Of a stretch of DNA of 64,000 bases, positions 53,459-62,480 are shown piece by piece. Within the stretch, counting starts at the first letter, position 1. The number at the start of each line of letters is the position of its first letter. The position numbers and the translations under genes are program-made. The DNA comes from Paenibacillus agricola. GTDB lineage: Bacteria > Bacillota > Bacilli > Paenibacillales > NBRC-103111. Below the pieces are notes generated by a model. That model was given only the letters and a program-made list of their open reading frames with translations. It was not told the origin of the DNA and ran no database searches. Where the stretch lies: assembly GCF_011440305.1 (NCBI RefSeq), contig NZ_JAAOIW010000010.1, forward strand, positions 186,001 through 250,000. The letters are read 5' to 3'.

Positions 53459-53806
53459 TCAAAAAAAGGAGACCCTATGACTAAAGGTCTCCTTGCACCA
53501 AATTCTCTTATTTGGTGTTCTACCGTATGCCTTAGCTATCATTACCGCCACTTCCATCCGCGTAATATTCGCGAATGGGCGGAAGCTTCCATCGTCATAA
53601 CCGGACACGATCCCAGCTTCTACAGACTGCGTGATCACGTTCTTCGCCCAATCGGGGATCCTTTGCGTATCGGTGAAGCTTAACGTTGCGTCTTCACTTG
53701 TAAGCTTCAGTGCATTCATAAGCATCATGACGAATTCCGCACGCGTAATTAGGGCATTTGGCTTAAACGTCCCTTCAGGATAGCCTTCAACAATCCCTTG
53801 CTTCAC
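53459..53806 (-). pseudogene. Out-of-frame C-terminal SLH fragment of the next gene
   Basis: 115 codons from a GTG. It begins within an SLH repeat (VKQGIVEGYPEGTFKPNALI) without the usual front half, then has a full SLH motif (IPDWAKNVITQSVEAGIVSG, ITRMEVAVMIAKAYG). The TGA of the upstream SLH gene overlaps this GTG (sequence GTGA). The missing half repeat and the frame change at the join point to a deletion that separated the SLH anchor from the upstream gene. Translational coupling through GTGA or frameshifting could still produce it. Confidence 0.65.
53461..53492 (-). terminator. Minus-strand terminator overlapping the end of the SLH fragment
   Basis: GGAGACC and GGTCTCC form a 7-bp stem; on the minus strand it is followed by TTTTTTT. 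The last dozen codons of the SLH fragment at 53459 are encoded by this hairpin, which is unusual for a functional coding end. Confidence 0.85.
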
Positions 53807-56739
53807 TGCGTGACTGGGTTGCTGGGGGAAGAAGCAGGGCTTGATCCCACGCCATTCGTTGCAACCACCGTAAACGTATATACCGTGCCATACGTCAATC
53901 CCGTGACTGTGATCGGACTCGCGGTTGTACCCGTTCCTGTGAATCCTCCTGGACTGGACGTAACCGTATAGCCCGTTATCGCACTCCCACCATCACTCAA
54001 CGGTGCGTCGAAGCTAACCGTTGCTCCGTTTCCTGCGATCGCCGTTACATTCGTCGGAGCGCTCGGCACACCGATCGGCGCGACGGGTGTGACACTCCCT
54101 GATGCCAATGATGCCGCGGAGTCACCTGCAATATTCGTGGCGATTACCGTGAACGTATACGCCGTGCCATACGTCAATCCCGTGACCGTGATCGGACTCG
54201 CGGTTGTACCCGTTCCTGTGGATCCTCCTGGACTGGACATAACCGTATAGCCCGTTATCGCACTCCCACCATCACTCAACGGTGCGTCGAAGCTAACCGT
54301 TGCCGTTGCCGTTCCGTTTCCTGCGATCGCCGTTACATTCGTTGGGACGCTCGGCACACCGATCGGCGCGACGGGTGTCACACTCCCTGATGCCAATGAT
54401 GCCGCGGAGTCACCTACAATATTCGTGGCGACTACCGTGAACGTATACGCCGTGCCATACATCAATCCCGTGACCGTGATCGGACTCGCGGTTGTACCCG
54501 TTCCTGTGAATCCTCCTGGACTGGACGTAACCGTATAGCCCGTTATCGCACTCCCACCATCACTCAACGGTGCGTCGAAGCTAACCGTTGCCGTTCCGTT
54601 TCCTGCGATCGCCGTTACATTCGTTGGGACGCTCGGCACACCGATCAGCGTGACCGGGTTCGGGTCCGGGTCCGGCTTCCAGTTCGACTTCGAGTTCGTG
54701 TTTGATACTGGTGCAGTTGATTGCCCATTGATAGACCTCACACTAGCAAGGTCAGCGCTATTTACGAAAATCGTTGCAGGATCTACTCCCGATGAAACGT
54801 TCAGATTACCGATAGAAGTGCCGGCTCCCAGAACAAGTTGAGAATTGGCTCCAGTTATCTGAAGACTTCCGATCATCCCTTGCACATTCAGGTTAACTGC
54901 TCCGGCATTGTCGTGTACGGTCATCTGACCGATGTCCACTGAAGCGGTGAGGGAGGTGCTGCCGGGTAGTTTAGCGTCGGTCGCAGCCGAATCACCGAGG
55001 TTCACCGTAGGGATTGACGTTTGACCAAAATAATTCGCTTTAACGCCAGACTGAACGTTGAGTGTATCAAGCGAAGACGACTCATCGACGTTGAGGTCGG
55101 TATCTACCTTTGCTGTAAACGTGCCGATGGGTGTGCCTACAACATTAATTATCTGCGAGGTGACGCTCGTCTTCGCAGTCTCACTGTTTGCGCCTCCAGC
55201 GTTGTTCAGTGCTGCTACCCAGAACGCTAAACCTCCCGCATCTGGTGCTCTTCCAAACGTTTTCTGGTAAAAACTTGTTACAAAAGCTTCGGCATTAGTA
55301 GACGATGGGTAAGAAGAAGTTCCTTCCGGAGCCGTCAAAAAGCCTTGGGTAACCGTCGTTATACTGACGGGACCAGTTCCGGTATTATTTGAGGCATTAT
55401 TTAAGGCATTTGCCCAAAAATTAAGGCCCGCGGTGTCTGGGGCGCGGTTAAAGAGAGCAGTATAAAGATTGCTGACGGTTGTAACTTGGCTTGTGGTGGC
55501 AATTGCCAAGGTGCGGACTTCTCCCTTTGACTTGGAGCTTGATTTGGACATCTTGTCCGTACTGATTTCTACCTTTTTCAATAGCGCGCTGTTGTACAAA
55601 TATAATTGACCGAAATCGCTATTGTCGAACCATATATTGGTGATCTGAGATTCAAGACGATCGTTATCTTTCAAGAAGACCGTTTTGCCTTTAACGAGCA
55701 CATTGTAGGCAAAGAAATCGGACTGAACTGCCGATGTCAAATTTAAATCCTCTTTAATCTCCAAGTTAGCCAACACAACGTGATTGGAGTTCACGATTAC
55801 GCTTCCGATGACCGCGTCACGTTGGGCATCGAATAGTATAGGTGCATCCGTTCCTGTTAATGCGTCTTTGTATCCGATAATCAGCCCTTCAACAGACTTT
55901 ATCGTATCCCCAGCAGAGGTGAACTGAATCGCCGCATTGTGCAAAGCAGCTTTGTTCGATGGTTGAAAAATGCCCTGTACCGATGCACCCGCGTGATAGG
56001 TCTGGCCATCAATCTGAATTGTGCCGTTATTGCCAATGTCTTGAATGATAGACGGACTGTAGAAGGAGCGATAAAGCAGCGTTATCCCTTCTGCCAGCAC
56101 AATGTTTGCGCTTGGATCGAAGTTATCCTTCGATTTCCCGTTCGCAATACCCGCTTTCGTCAAGGCGCCTATTGCGCCAGCATACCAGCTATTCTGCGGA
56201 ACATCACGGAATCCGCTGCCGACTTGCGGCTCTGGCTTCAGCTTCTTGGCCGTAACAATCAAGCTCGCCACTTCAGCCCTTGTAATCTCTATGTCCTGAC
56301 GGAACGTGCCATCTTCGTAACCTGCCACCAGCCCCTCATTATGGAGGGCAGTAACATACCCGGTTAAATCACCGCCAACAGACATATCCTTAAACGGTAA
56401 GGTGCTTTTGGATGGGGACAGACCTAATGAGATCGCAAGAAACTTAGCAAAATCACCACGTGTCATAACAAGCTGGGGACTCAGGTTATCTCCTTGCTTT
56501 GGATTAAGAATTCCCAGCATAATCCAAGCGTTAACCGCCTCTGCGTACCATGCTGTATCTGGTACATCCGAAAAGCGTTGCACGTTCTTCATGGGTTGGG
56601 CAGAAGTAGCAGATCCCTCCTGGCTTACCTGCGGCTTCGGAGATTCGGCCGCCACACTAAAGGGAGAGCAGATGGTCAGTAATAGTAACGAAACGAGTGC
56701 AACATTCAGCCATTTTGTACGATTAATAGTAAATAACAT
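53803..56739 (-). CDS. Surface protein with N-terminal SLH repeats, DUF4214-like and FN3 repeats
   Basis: 978 residues. The frame opens at 56832, but AAGGAG just before the ATG at 56739 and the signal peptide MLFTINRTKWLNVALVSLLL (cleavage after VAA) set the start. Three SLH repeats lie near 70-250 (VMTRGDFAKFLAISLGL, IEITRAEVASLIV, NIVLAEGITLLY). Then a beta-rich adhesin-like region, two DUF4214-like units (LYTALFNRAPDTAGLNFWAN, FYQKTFGRAPDAGGLAFWVA) near 430-560, and three near-identical FN3 domains at the end. The C-terminal SLH set is out of frame. The N-terminal SLH set may be enough to anchor it. Confidence 0.83.
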   Translation of the reverse strand: MLFTINRTKWLNVALVSLLLLTICSPFSVAAESPKPQVSQEGSATSAQPMKNVQRFSDVPDTAWYAEAVNAWIMLGILNPKQGDNLSPQLVMTRGDFAKFLAISLGLSPSKSTLPFKDMSVGGDLTGYVTALHNEGLVAGYEDGTFRQDIEITRAEVASLIVTAKKLKPEPQVGSGFRDVPQNSWYAGAIGALTKAGIANGKSKDNFDPSANIVLAEGITLLYRSFYSPSIIQDIGNNGTIQIDGQTYHAGASVQGIFQPSNKAALHNAAIQFTSAGDTIKSVEGLIIGYKDALTGTDAPILFDAQRDAVIGSVIVNSNHVVLANLEIKEDLNLTSAVQSDFFAYNVLVKGKTVFLKDNDRLESQITNIWFDNSDFGQLYLYNSALLKKVEISTDKMSKSSSKSKGEVRTLAIATTSQVTTVSNLYTALFNRAPDTAGLNFWANALNNASNNTGTGPVSITTVTQGFLTAPEGTSSYPSSTNAEAFVTSFYQKTFGRAPDAGGLAFWVAALNNAGGANSETAKTSVTSQIINVVGTPIGTFTAKVDTDLNVDESSSLDTLNVQSGVKANYFGQTSIPTVNLGDSAATDAKLPGSTSLTASVDIGQMTVHDNAGAVNLNVQGMIGSLQITGANSQLVLGAGTSIGNLNVSSGVDPATIFVNSADLASVRSINGQSTAPVSNTNSKSNWKPDPDPNPVTLIGVPSVPTNVTAIAGNGTATVSFDAPLSDGGSAITGYTVTSSPGGFTGTGTTASPITVTGLMYGTAYTFTVVATNIVGDSAASLASGSVTPVAPIGVPSVPTNVTAIAGNGTATATVSFDAPLSDGGSAITGYTVMSSPGGSTGTGTTASPITVTGLTYGTAYTFTVIATNIAGDSAASLASGSVTPVAPIGVPSAPTNVTAIAGNGATVSFDAPLSDGGSAITGYTVTSSPGGFTGTGTTASPITVTGLTYGTVYTFTVVATNGVGSSPASSPSNPVTQ
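53865..54650 (-). repeat. Three near-identical FN3-coding repeats
   Basis: Period 279-288 bp. Each copy contains ATCGGACTCGCGGTTGTACC and GTTATCGCACTCCCACCATC on the plus strand. The copies differ by a few bases and by a GTTGCC expansion. The high identity predicts easy recombination and copy-number change. Confidence 0.85.
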
Positions 56740-56985
56740 TGAGAGTCTCCTTTTTGGTCGTTCAATTAATGAAAATATAATGATTGGTTCGCAAGAGGCA
56801 GCAGTAGCTCCTGAAGGAAACGAAGTGAGCACGGCGAACTTCGCACGAAATGCATGATGATGAATCGGAAGTCCAGCTGCTGCTGATCGCCGCCTTCTTT
56901 ACTGAAAAGTTCTACGTATCCTATGCCTTCTCAGCCTTCCTAATAAATCATTTGTACTACAAGTATAAAGCTTATCTTTCGACTG

Positions 56986-57007
56986 AATCTTAATGAAATC
57001 TTAATGG
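56986..57007 (+). promoter_or_regulatory. 11-bp direct repeat, OmpR/PhoB-type box
   Basis: AATCTTAATGA followed directly by AATCTTAATGG, an exact 11-bp period. It lies 114 bp before the response-regulator start and upstream of the divergent SLH gene, so one site could control both. Confidence 0.55.
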
Positions 57008-57120
57008 GTTTCCAAGACCATGACATTTTTCGACATATCGAGACAGTATTCTTGTGTTTTTTCCTTGATAGGTTTGGTATGATTAAAAAACAATTATTCT
57101 TGCAGAGAGTGGGCGACAAC

Positions 57121-57810
57121 ATGAGTCAAATTTTAATAGTCGATGACGAGCCTGACATTCGCGCGCTGATTCGTATTCACCTAGAGCGTGCGGGCTTGCA
57201 AATCATCGAAGCCGAGTCGGGGCGGCAGGCGATCGAGCGGATCCAGGAGCATCCCATTGAATTAATAATCTTGGACATCATGATGGACGATGGGAATGGC
57301 TTCGAGGTGCTTCACTATTTGCGCAAAACCAGTTCAAAAACGCTCGTTGTCGCGCTTAGTGCCAGAAGAGAGGTACAGGATAAAGTGGACACGCTCGGCT
57401 TGGGGGCGGACGATTATATCACGAAGCCATTTAGCCCGATGGAGCTGATTGCCCGTGTTCAGGCTCAATTAAGGAGATATACTTCTCATACATCGCATCA
57501 GTCCGAGATCATTCGATTGAATAACCTGGTTCTCGATGTAGACAATTTAATTCTTCACAATGGCGGGATACGGCACCCATTAACCGAGATTGAATGCGAG
57601 CTTCTACAATTATTTATGACAAATCCCGATCGCACGCTGACCAGGAGAGACATCTACCAACATATCTGGAAGCATGAAAATTGTAACAACAATAACTTGA
57701 GTGTATTTATCAACCGGCTCCGTACGATGCTCGAAAACACTGCTGATTCCCCGCTTCACCTTCATACCGTACGTGGAATTGGATATCGTTTCTCGGGAGA
57801 TGGACGATGA
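57121..57810 (+). CDS. OmpR-type response regulator, second copy
   Basis: 229 residues, a paralogue of the regulator at 51362: Asp8-Asp9, Asp52 (LDIMMDDGNG), Lys102 (ITKPF), and the same winged-helix end (NLSVFINRLRTML). The frame opens at 57004, but the ATG at 57121 starts the conserved receiver. It overlaps the kinase remnant with ATGA, the same layout as the intact pair. Because its own kinase is broken, it may respond to the kinase at 52039 or be unphosphorylated. Confidence 0.85.
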   Translation: MSQILIVDDEPDIRALIRIHLERAGLQIIEAESGRQAIERIQEHPIELIILDIMMDDGNGFEVLHYLRKTSSKTLVVALSARREVQDKVDTLGLGADDYITKPFSPMELIARVQAQLRRYTSHTSHQSEIIRLNNLVLDVDNLILHNGGIRHPLTEIECELLQLFMTNPDRTLTRRDIYQHIWKHENCNNNNLSVFINRLRTMLENTADSPLHLHTVRGIGYRFSGDGR

Positions 57811-58777
57811 ACAATCGCACAAAGCTATGACTCATCATGCTGATCAGCTCTGTAAGCAGTTTGATTCTGTTTTTGGGCCAAAGGCTACAATTTGGACAAG
57901 TTGAACTCGATTTCGTAAGAGACACTGAATTTAATCGAGAGGCAAATCGCTTTCGACAAGAATAACCTTCAGCAGGTGCTGGATTCCGTTCATAGCCGCA
58001 ATCCGGATCTACTTGGAATGGATCGCTTCTGACGGGACGGTAATCTACGATACTTCCGGCGAAATGGGGCGTTAGACTTCAGGCAATTGGTGGGTCGTAT
58101 GGCAAATATGCCGAACAACCTGTGGGGCGCCTACGAACCGATAACGTTCGTTTATTCCCTTAACCATAATACGCGGTCCTATTATTTGCTCTTAAGTTTG
58201 CAAGCGAAGCGATGCAAAAAGGGCAATACTTCTTCTATGCGCGCTCGTCCAAGGTCATTTATACGAGGAAGAGCTTCAGTCCGGTGCGAAAATCATTCTG
58301 CAGCGATCCCGCCACATGGACAATTTACTGGATCAACTGTTGGACATCTCGCAGCAGGATGAGGATTTACTCGAACTCCATTTTGCTCCGTATAACTTGT
58401 CCGAAATGATGCGGAAGATTGTATCGGATTACCTGTTGATTTTGGATGGCCAGGACTTCACAATCGAAGTAGGCATACCCGATAGAGACGCGGTGATTGA
58501 TATCAATCAGTCTCTTATCGAACGAACGAGCCTTTCGCAACTTGCTAGACAATGCCATTCGATACGGAAACGAAGGGCATTTCCTCGGAATCGTATTACT
58601 CGGAATCGTATTAACGGAAGAGGAAGTATACATTACCGTCAAAGATCGTGGAAGAGGAATCGCGCCTTAGGATTGCGAGCGCGTCTTTGAACGGTTCTAT
58701 TGTGTTGACGGAGGGAGAAAAGGCGATGGAATCGGCTTCGGACTGTCAATCGTCCAAGAAATCTTAGAATCTCAAAA
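57807..58777 (+). pseudogene. Degenerate histidine kinase, paralogue of 52039
   Basis: Starts as MNNRTKL, then stops. Kinase segments are scattered over frames: LEWIASDGTVIYDTSGE, SEAMQKGQYFFYARS, GAKIILQRSRHMDNLLDQLL, NLLDNAIRYGNEGHFLG, GDGIGFGLSIVQEI. Between FFYARS and the GAKIILQ segment the second TM, HAMP and the phospho-acceptor His region are missing, a deletion of about 100 codons. Several frameshifts and stops follow. The end is cut by a repeat element at 58778. Confidence 0.85.
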
Positions 58778-58827
58778 TTTAGCCGTCATTATGGTAGGGT
58801 TCACCTTACACGCTATAACGGCTAAAC
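58778..58827 (+). repeat. Repeat element with terminal inverted arms
   Basis: TTTAGCCGT (58778-58786) pairs with ACGGCTAAA (58818-58826). The right part is identical over 28 bp to 51204-51231. It sits exactly at the broken end of the kinase remnant. 58828-59072 shows no gene. Confidence 0.75.
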
Positions 58828-59072
58828 CTCGTGATCAGGATCAGGATTGTCGGAATGTTGAGCCAGCCTTGCTGATGCAGAGCCTAGAACCATTTCTCAC
58901 CTTAAGCGACCATGCGGTGTTGCCGCGTTAAGGTACGTCGAGGCTCATGCATCATCCAAGGCATAGTTTCAGTACGTCCAAGCAGTGCGTCCAAGTTTTA
59001 CGTATTCCAATTGATGACACACTCCCTATTGTAATATGGGAGAAGCCCTTTGATCACACGCTCTAGACTACG

Positions 59073-59825
59073 TCACCACGGAAGCGGGCCGTCTTCGTTC
59101 GAGAACGTGCCCGTCGGGCCGTTCTCGTCGAGAAGCGCGAGGCGCACGGGCTGGCTTGCAGCCTCTTGGACGGTGCGCGTGCCCTCGAAATTGTTGAGGT
59201 CCGTCCCGGTAAAGCCCGGGCACACAGCATTGACCTTGATGCCTGTTGACTCGAGTTCAATGGCTAAGGCGAGTGTGATCGCGTTGAGGGCGGTCTTCGA
59301 CGGGCTGTAAACGGCACCGAACACCGCACGAGGCGGAAAGCTTGGATCTGCGTTCATTGACAGCGAACCTAAGTCGCTCGATAGGTTGACGATGCGTGCC
59401 GCCGGCGCTTCACGTAGGAGCGGCAGCAACGCTTGCGTGACGGCGATCACGCCGAACACATTCGTCTCGAACACCGCGCGTACCTCGTCGAGAGACGCGA
59501 CACTCGGACGGCCCGAATTCGCGATCTCCGCGATCGACCTGCCCGGCTCACCCGCGTGCGATATGCCCGCGTTGTTCACGAGCACGTCGAGCCGACCGAA
59601 CTCGCTTCGGATGCGGTCCGCCGCTGCGGCGATGGAAGCCTGGCTTGTGACGTCGAGTTGGAGTGCTCGGGCATCCGCGCCGATGCTCTTCGCGGCCGTC
59701 TCCCCATGTTCGAGATTGCGCGACCCCACGAGCACGGTGAATCCGTGCCCCGCAAGATCCCTCGCGATTTGAAGACCAATTCCTTTGTTAGCCCCGGTTA
59801 CCAAGGCGACGGGTTTGTTCTGCAT
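59073..59825 (-). CDS. SDR family oxidoreductase (carbonyl-reductase-like), GC-rich
   Basis: 250 residues. TGANKGIG at 10-17, NNAG at 84-87, Ser150, Tyr173 and Lys177. Classical SDR, close in style to carbonyl-reductase-like proteins of actinobacteria and proteobacteria. Base composition is visibly richer in G and C than neighbours, suggesting transfer. AAGGAGAG precedes the ATG. It is surrounded by gene remnants. Confidence 0.85.
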   Translation of the reverse strand: MQNKPVALVTGANKGIGLQIARDLAGHGFTVLVGSRNLEHGETAAKSIGADARALQLDVTSQASIAAAADRIRSEFGRLDVLVNNAGISHAGEPGRSIAEIANSGRPSVASLDEVRAVFETNVFGVIAVTQALLPLLREAPAARIVNLSSDLGSLSMNADPSFPPRAVFGAVYSPSKTALNAITLALAIELESTGIKVNAVCPGFTGTDLNNFEGTRTVQEAASQPVRLALLDENGPTGTFSNEDGPLPW

Positions 59826-59944
59826 AGTGATACTCTCCTTTTTGCATCGATGTGCAATTATTTAATGTAGACGTCTTCCCAACTAGTCGGATAATCGTCC
59901 GTCGATTTACAGAAATCCGCCATAAGATAGAGAATAAGCGCTGA

Positions 59945-60091
59945 CTACCCATTGAAGATGTTCGCGGAGAAGCTCTGCTCTTCGCCAAGGGACGGCATGG
60001 CGACGAAAGTAATGGTGTAATCGAGCGCCATCATTAACTGAGATACAGCCAGGAAGAGTAGAGCCAATCCTTTAAATCTGTTTGCACTCAT
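59945..60091 (-). pseudogene. N-terminal fragment of an MFS drug-efflux-type transporter
   Basis: 48 codons from ATG at 60091, with GGAG upstream. LALLFLAVSQLMMALDYTIT and FVAMPSLG match the first helix of DHA2-type transporters (usually LDxTIVNVALP). A stop follows after the first periplasmic loop. The rest of the gene is absent. Confidence 0.7.
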
Positions 60092-60128
60092 CAAATATCA
60101 ACTCCGCTTACAGGCAAGGGTTGTCTAA

Positions 60129-60272
60129 TTAGGTTATAATTTTTGATCGAGACCATAACAGTGCTTCAAATTTGAGATCTTCAAGCATTTCTGGCCCATA
60201 TTGTGCGAGTGGCCTCTTTTGCGAATTAAGCTCTCCGGACCAACTTACCAATTGTTTGCCTATGTTTGATAC
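60129..60272 (-). pseudogene. Small broken ORF with ribosome site but no start codon
   Basis: AAAGGAGGT (60277-60285 on the complement) stands in front of a 47-codon frame (GKQLVSWSGELNSQKRPLAQ, then YGPEMLEDLKFEALLW) that has no ATG, GTG or TTG at the right place. It looks like a protein fragment; the family is not recognised. Confidence 0.35.
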
Positions 60273-60839
60273 TCTGACCTCCTTTCACACCCCACTATAA
60301 GTTTGTATTGCATACGGCAGTTCACTTTTCGTTCATTAAAGCAGCCCGATGTTTAAATAGATGGTTGTTGCAGTGATTCTGAAAATACCAATGATCGAGC
60401 GTGGAGCTACCTTAGGGCTTCGACTACCCATGCACCCGAGTTGAATTCGCGTGTCCAGTAGAATATCACCTCTTCGCGACGTTGCTCTGCCGGGTTACTC
60501 AATGTCAGGCTGTTTCTCGAGAGTCAATTGCTCAGGCATCCCCTCCTTTCGCATTTTCATGGCCTTGTTTAATTAGACAATACGGGTTTGTTTCTGTTTA
60601 CGAAAAAAAGTACAACACAGCTCTCAAATTAAATTACCATTACAAGCTGAAGCCATTGGACTGCTGAGTCCCAGCGCAAGACTGGAATTCTTGTTTCAGC
60701 CGGCGCTTTATTAATTCGATGCATTTAAACTTATCGATTTATTAAGTGAAAAATATACTGCCAAACAGACAGTATTTCAGATCATTCATATCTTTATAAT
60801 TTTATATATTTATTCTTATCGAAATATAAACCAAAAAAA
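60273..60839. other. Gene-poor stretch
   Basis: Mostly noncoding. One minus-strand frame from TTG 60502 to 60407 reads SNPAEQRREEVIFYWTREFN and looks protein-like, but it is only 31 residues and has no clear ribosome site. The terminator for the downstream minus-strand ArsR gene is at 60755-60775. Confidence 0.4.
60755..60775 (-). terminator. Terminator of the small ArsR gene
   Basis: On the minus strand ATACTG and CAGTAT pair around a 9-base loop and are followed by ATTTTT. Confidence 0.6.
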
Positions 60840-61124
60840 TTAATCTTGCTCTGTCCCAAGCATAACATGACTCTTTAATGTATCCTGGTTGATTTGATAA
60901 TAATGGTAAGTCCCTTCCTTGCGTGATAACCTTAAAACCCCGCAGTCGACGAGTTGCTTAAGATGATGTGAAAGGGTGGAACCTTTAAAATTCAGACGCT
61001 CCCCCATCTCAGTACAACTTAATTCTTTATGCTTACATAAGAGCTTTACAATATTTAACCGGGTTGGCTCCCCGAGTGCCTTGAAGATCTTAACGGCTTC
61101 ATTATGTGCTTGTTCAGTGCTCAT
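60840..61124 (-). CDS. Small ArsR family transcriptional regulator
   Basis: 94 residues. A winged helix fills most of the length (LGEPTRLNIVKLLCKHKELS, then TEMGERLNFKGSTLSHHLKQ). One Cys (in ELSCTEMG) is present but no ELCVCDL-type metal motif, so a metal sensor role is doubtful. GGGAGGG precedes the ATG at 61124; in-frame ATGs upstream at 61154 and 61142 are less likely. TATCGAAATATTAAAC at 61162 upstream and TATCGAAATATAAAC at 60817 downstream are candidate operators. Confidence 0.85.
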   Translation of the reverse strand: MSTEQAHNEAVKIFKALGEPTRLNIVKLLCKHKELSCTEMGERLNFKGSTLSHHLKQLVDCGVLRLSRKEGTYHYYQINQDTLKSHVMLGTEQD

Positions 61125-61334
61125 CTGTTGCCCTCCCTTCATTGATTTATACATTTATATATATCGAAATATTAAACTATATACTTTTCCTTGTCAATAG
61201 ACGCTTCTGACAAAATGTCAATTCATTCAAAACGATATTAGCCCATCAATGAAAAAAAGACCACAGCGGCGGTCTACCCCATTTAACTATCGTACCCGTT
61301 CGTTTAGCGATATCCACCAATTATTTACTTATTA

Positions 61335-61437
61335 TTGACAGCATTTTGAGTTCAGGGTAAAGTAAATGATATCAGATGTGGTACCGGTACCATATTTAGC
61401 AGGCGCGTTACTGTAATAGATAGGATTATCGTTATCA
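61335..61437 (+). promoter_or_regulatory. Promoter, LacI-type operator and cre-like site before rbsR
   Basis: TTGACA (61335-61340), a 17-bp spacer and TAAAGT (61358-61363) form a good sigma-A promoter. The perfect palindrome TGGTACCGGTACCA (61379-61392) lies just after the expected start, fitting repression by the encoded LacI protein. GATTATCGTTATCA (61424-61437) matches the reverse cre pattern at about 12 of 14 positions. Confidence 0.75.
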
Positions 61438-61478
61438 ATGCGATTATCAGCACATATGTATGCAGAGGCGGAATTGAT

Positions 61479-62480
61479 ATGGCAACTATTCGAGATGTGG
61501 CCAAATTGGCGGGGGTTTCGGTTTCAACGGTTTCCCGAGTACTGAATAAGAATGGCTATGTCCATACAGAAACTGAGAACAAGGTAGCCGATGCGATCCA
61601 GAGGCTGGACTATGAGCCTAACGCTGTTGCCAGAGGCTTGGCCAACCAGAAAACCATGACGCTTGCCTTGATTCTGCCTGATATAACGAACCCGTATTTT
61701 CCATTGCTCTCCAAGGCAGTGGAGAATGTCGCAAGAGCCTACGGCTATTCCGTTATATTATGCAATGCGGATGACCATCTTGGTGAACCCAAATCGTATA
61801 TCGAGTTGCTCCGCCAGGCTTATATTGGCGGCATTATTTTTGCTACACATGCTTTAGAGCCCCAGGATATCGATTATTTAAACAAGCATCAAATACCTTT
61901 TGTCGTTTTGGATAGGGCGCCAACCCGGCAATACAGTGTGGTTCGCTCTCGCAATTATGAAGGGGCCAAGCTTGCGGTCAGGCATTTGCTAGATTCAGGC
62001 TGCCGGCAGATTGCCCATATTTACGGTCCACCGGAAATCTTCACAGCTAGTGAGCGAAGGCAGGGGTATATGGATTCCGTACAGGCCTATGATTGGTATC
62101 GCCCTGAGCTGATGGTTCCTGGTGATTTCCAGCTGGAGGGTGGAATGGAGGCGGCCAAGCAATTAATGGAGCGGCATCCCGATATCGACGGGATTTTTGC
62201 CGGTAACGACCTGATGGCGGTAGGCGCTTTGAAAGCCTTGCTGCGGATGGGGATTAAGGTTCCTGAACAGGTGGCGATTTGTGGCTTCGACGGGATTTTT
62301 CTCACTGAGGTGATCGAGCCTGAATTAACGACGATCGCACAGCCCATCTATGAGATGGGGGCCTTGGCTGTGAAAATTTTGCTGGGGAAAATAGCGGGAA
62401 GTGATGACTTGGACCAGGTACATGAATTGGAGGTCAGCCTGGTTGTCAGGCAATCTACGAAAAGGGGAAAGCTGGAATGA
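61479..62480 (+). CDS. rbsR: LacI family repressor, ribose-type
   Basis: 333 residues. N-terminal helix-turn-helix (TIRDVAKLAGVSVSTVSRVL) and hinge, then a periplasmic-binding-like sugar domain (FAGNDLMAVGAL near 245). The fused-overlap neighbour is a ribokinase, so ribose control is the best call. GAGGCGGAA lies before the ATG. The stop overlaps the next ATG (ATGA). Confidence 0.85.
   Translation: MATIRDVAKLAGVSVSTVSRVLNKNGYVHTETENKVADAIQRLDYEPNAVARGLANQKTMTLALILPDITNPYFPLLSKAVENVARAYGYSVILCNADDHLGEPKSYIELLRQAYIGGIIFATHALEPQDIDYLNKHQIPFVVLDRAPTRQYSVVRSRNYEGAKLAVRHLLDSGCRQIAHIYGPPEIFTASERRQGYMDSVQAYDWYRPELMVPGDFQLEGGMEAAKQLMERHPDIDGIFAGNDLMAVGALKALLRMGIKVPEQVAICGFDGIFLTEVIEPELTTIAQPIYEMGALAVKILLGKIAGSDDLDQVHELEVSLVVRQSTKRGKLE

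Noticed and set aside
54650-55270. Plus-strand frames inside the FN3/DUF4214 gene
   Set aside because: These are shadows of the minus-strand surface protein and lack ribosome sites.
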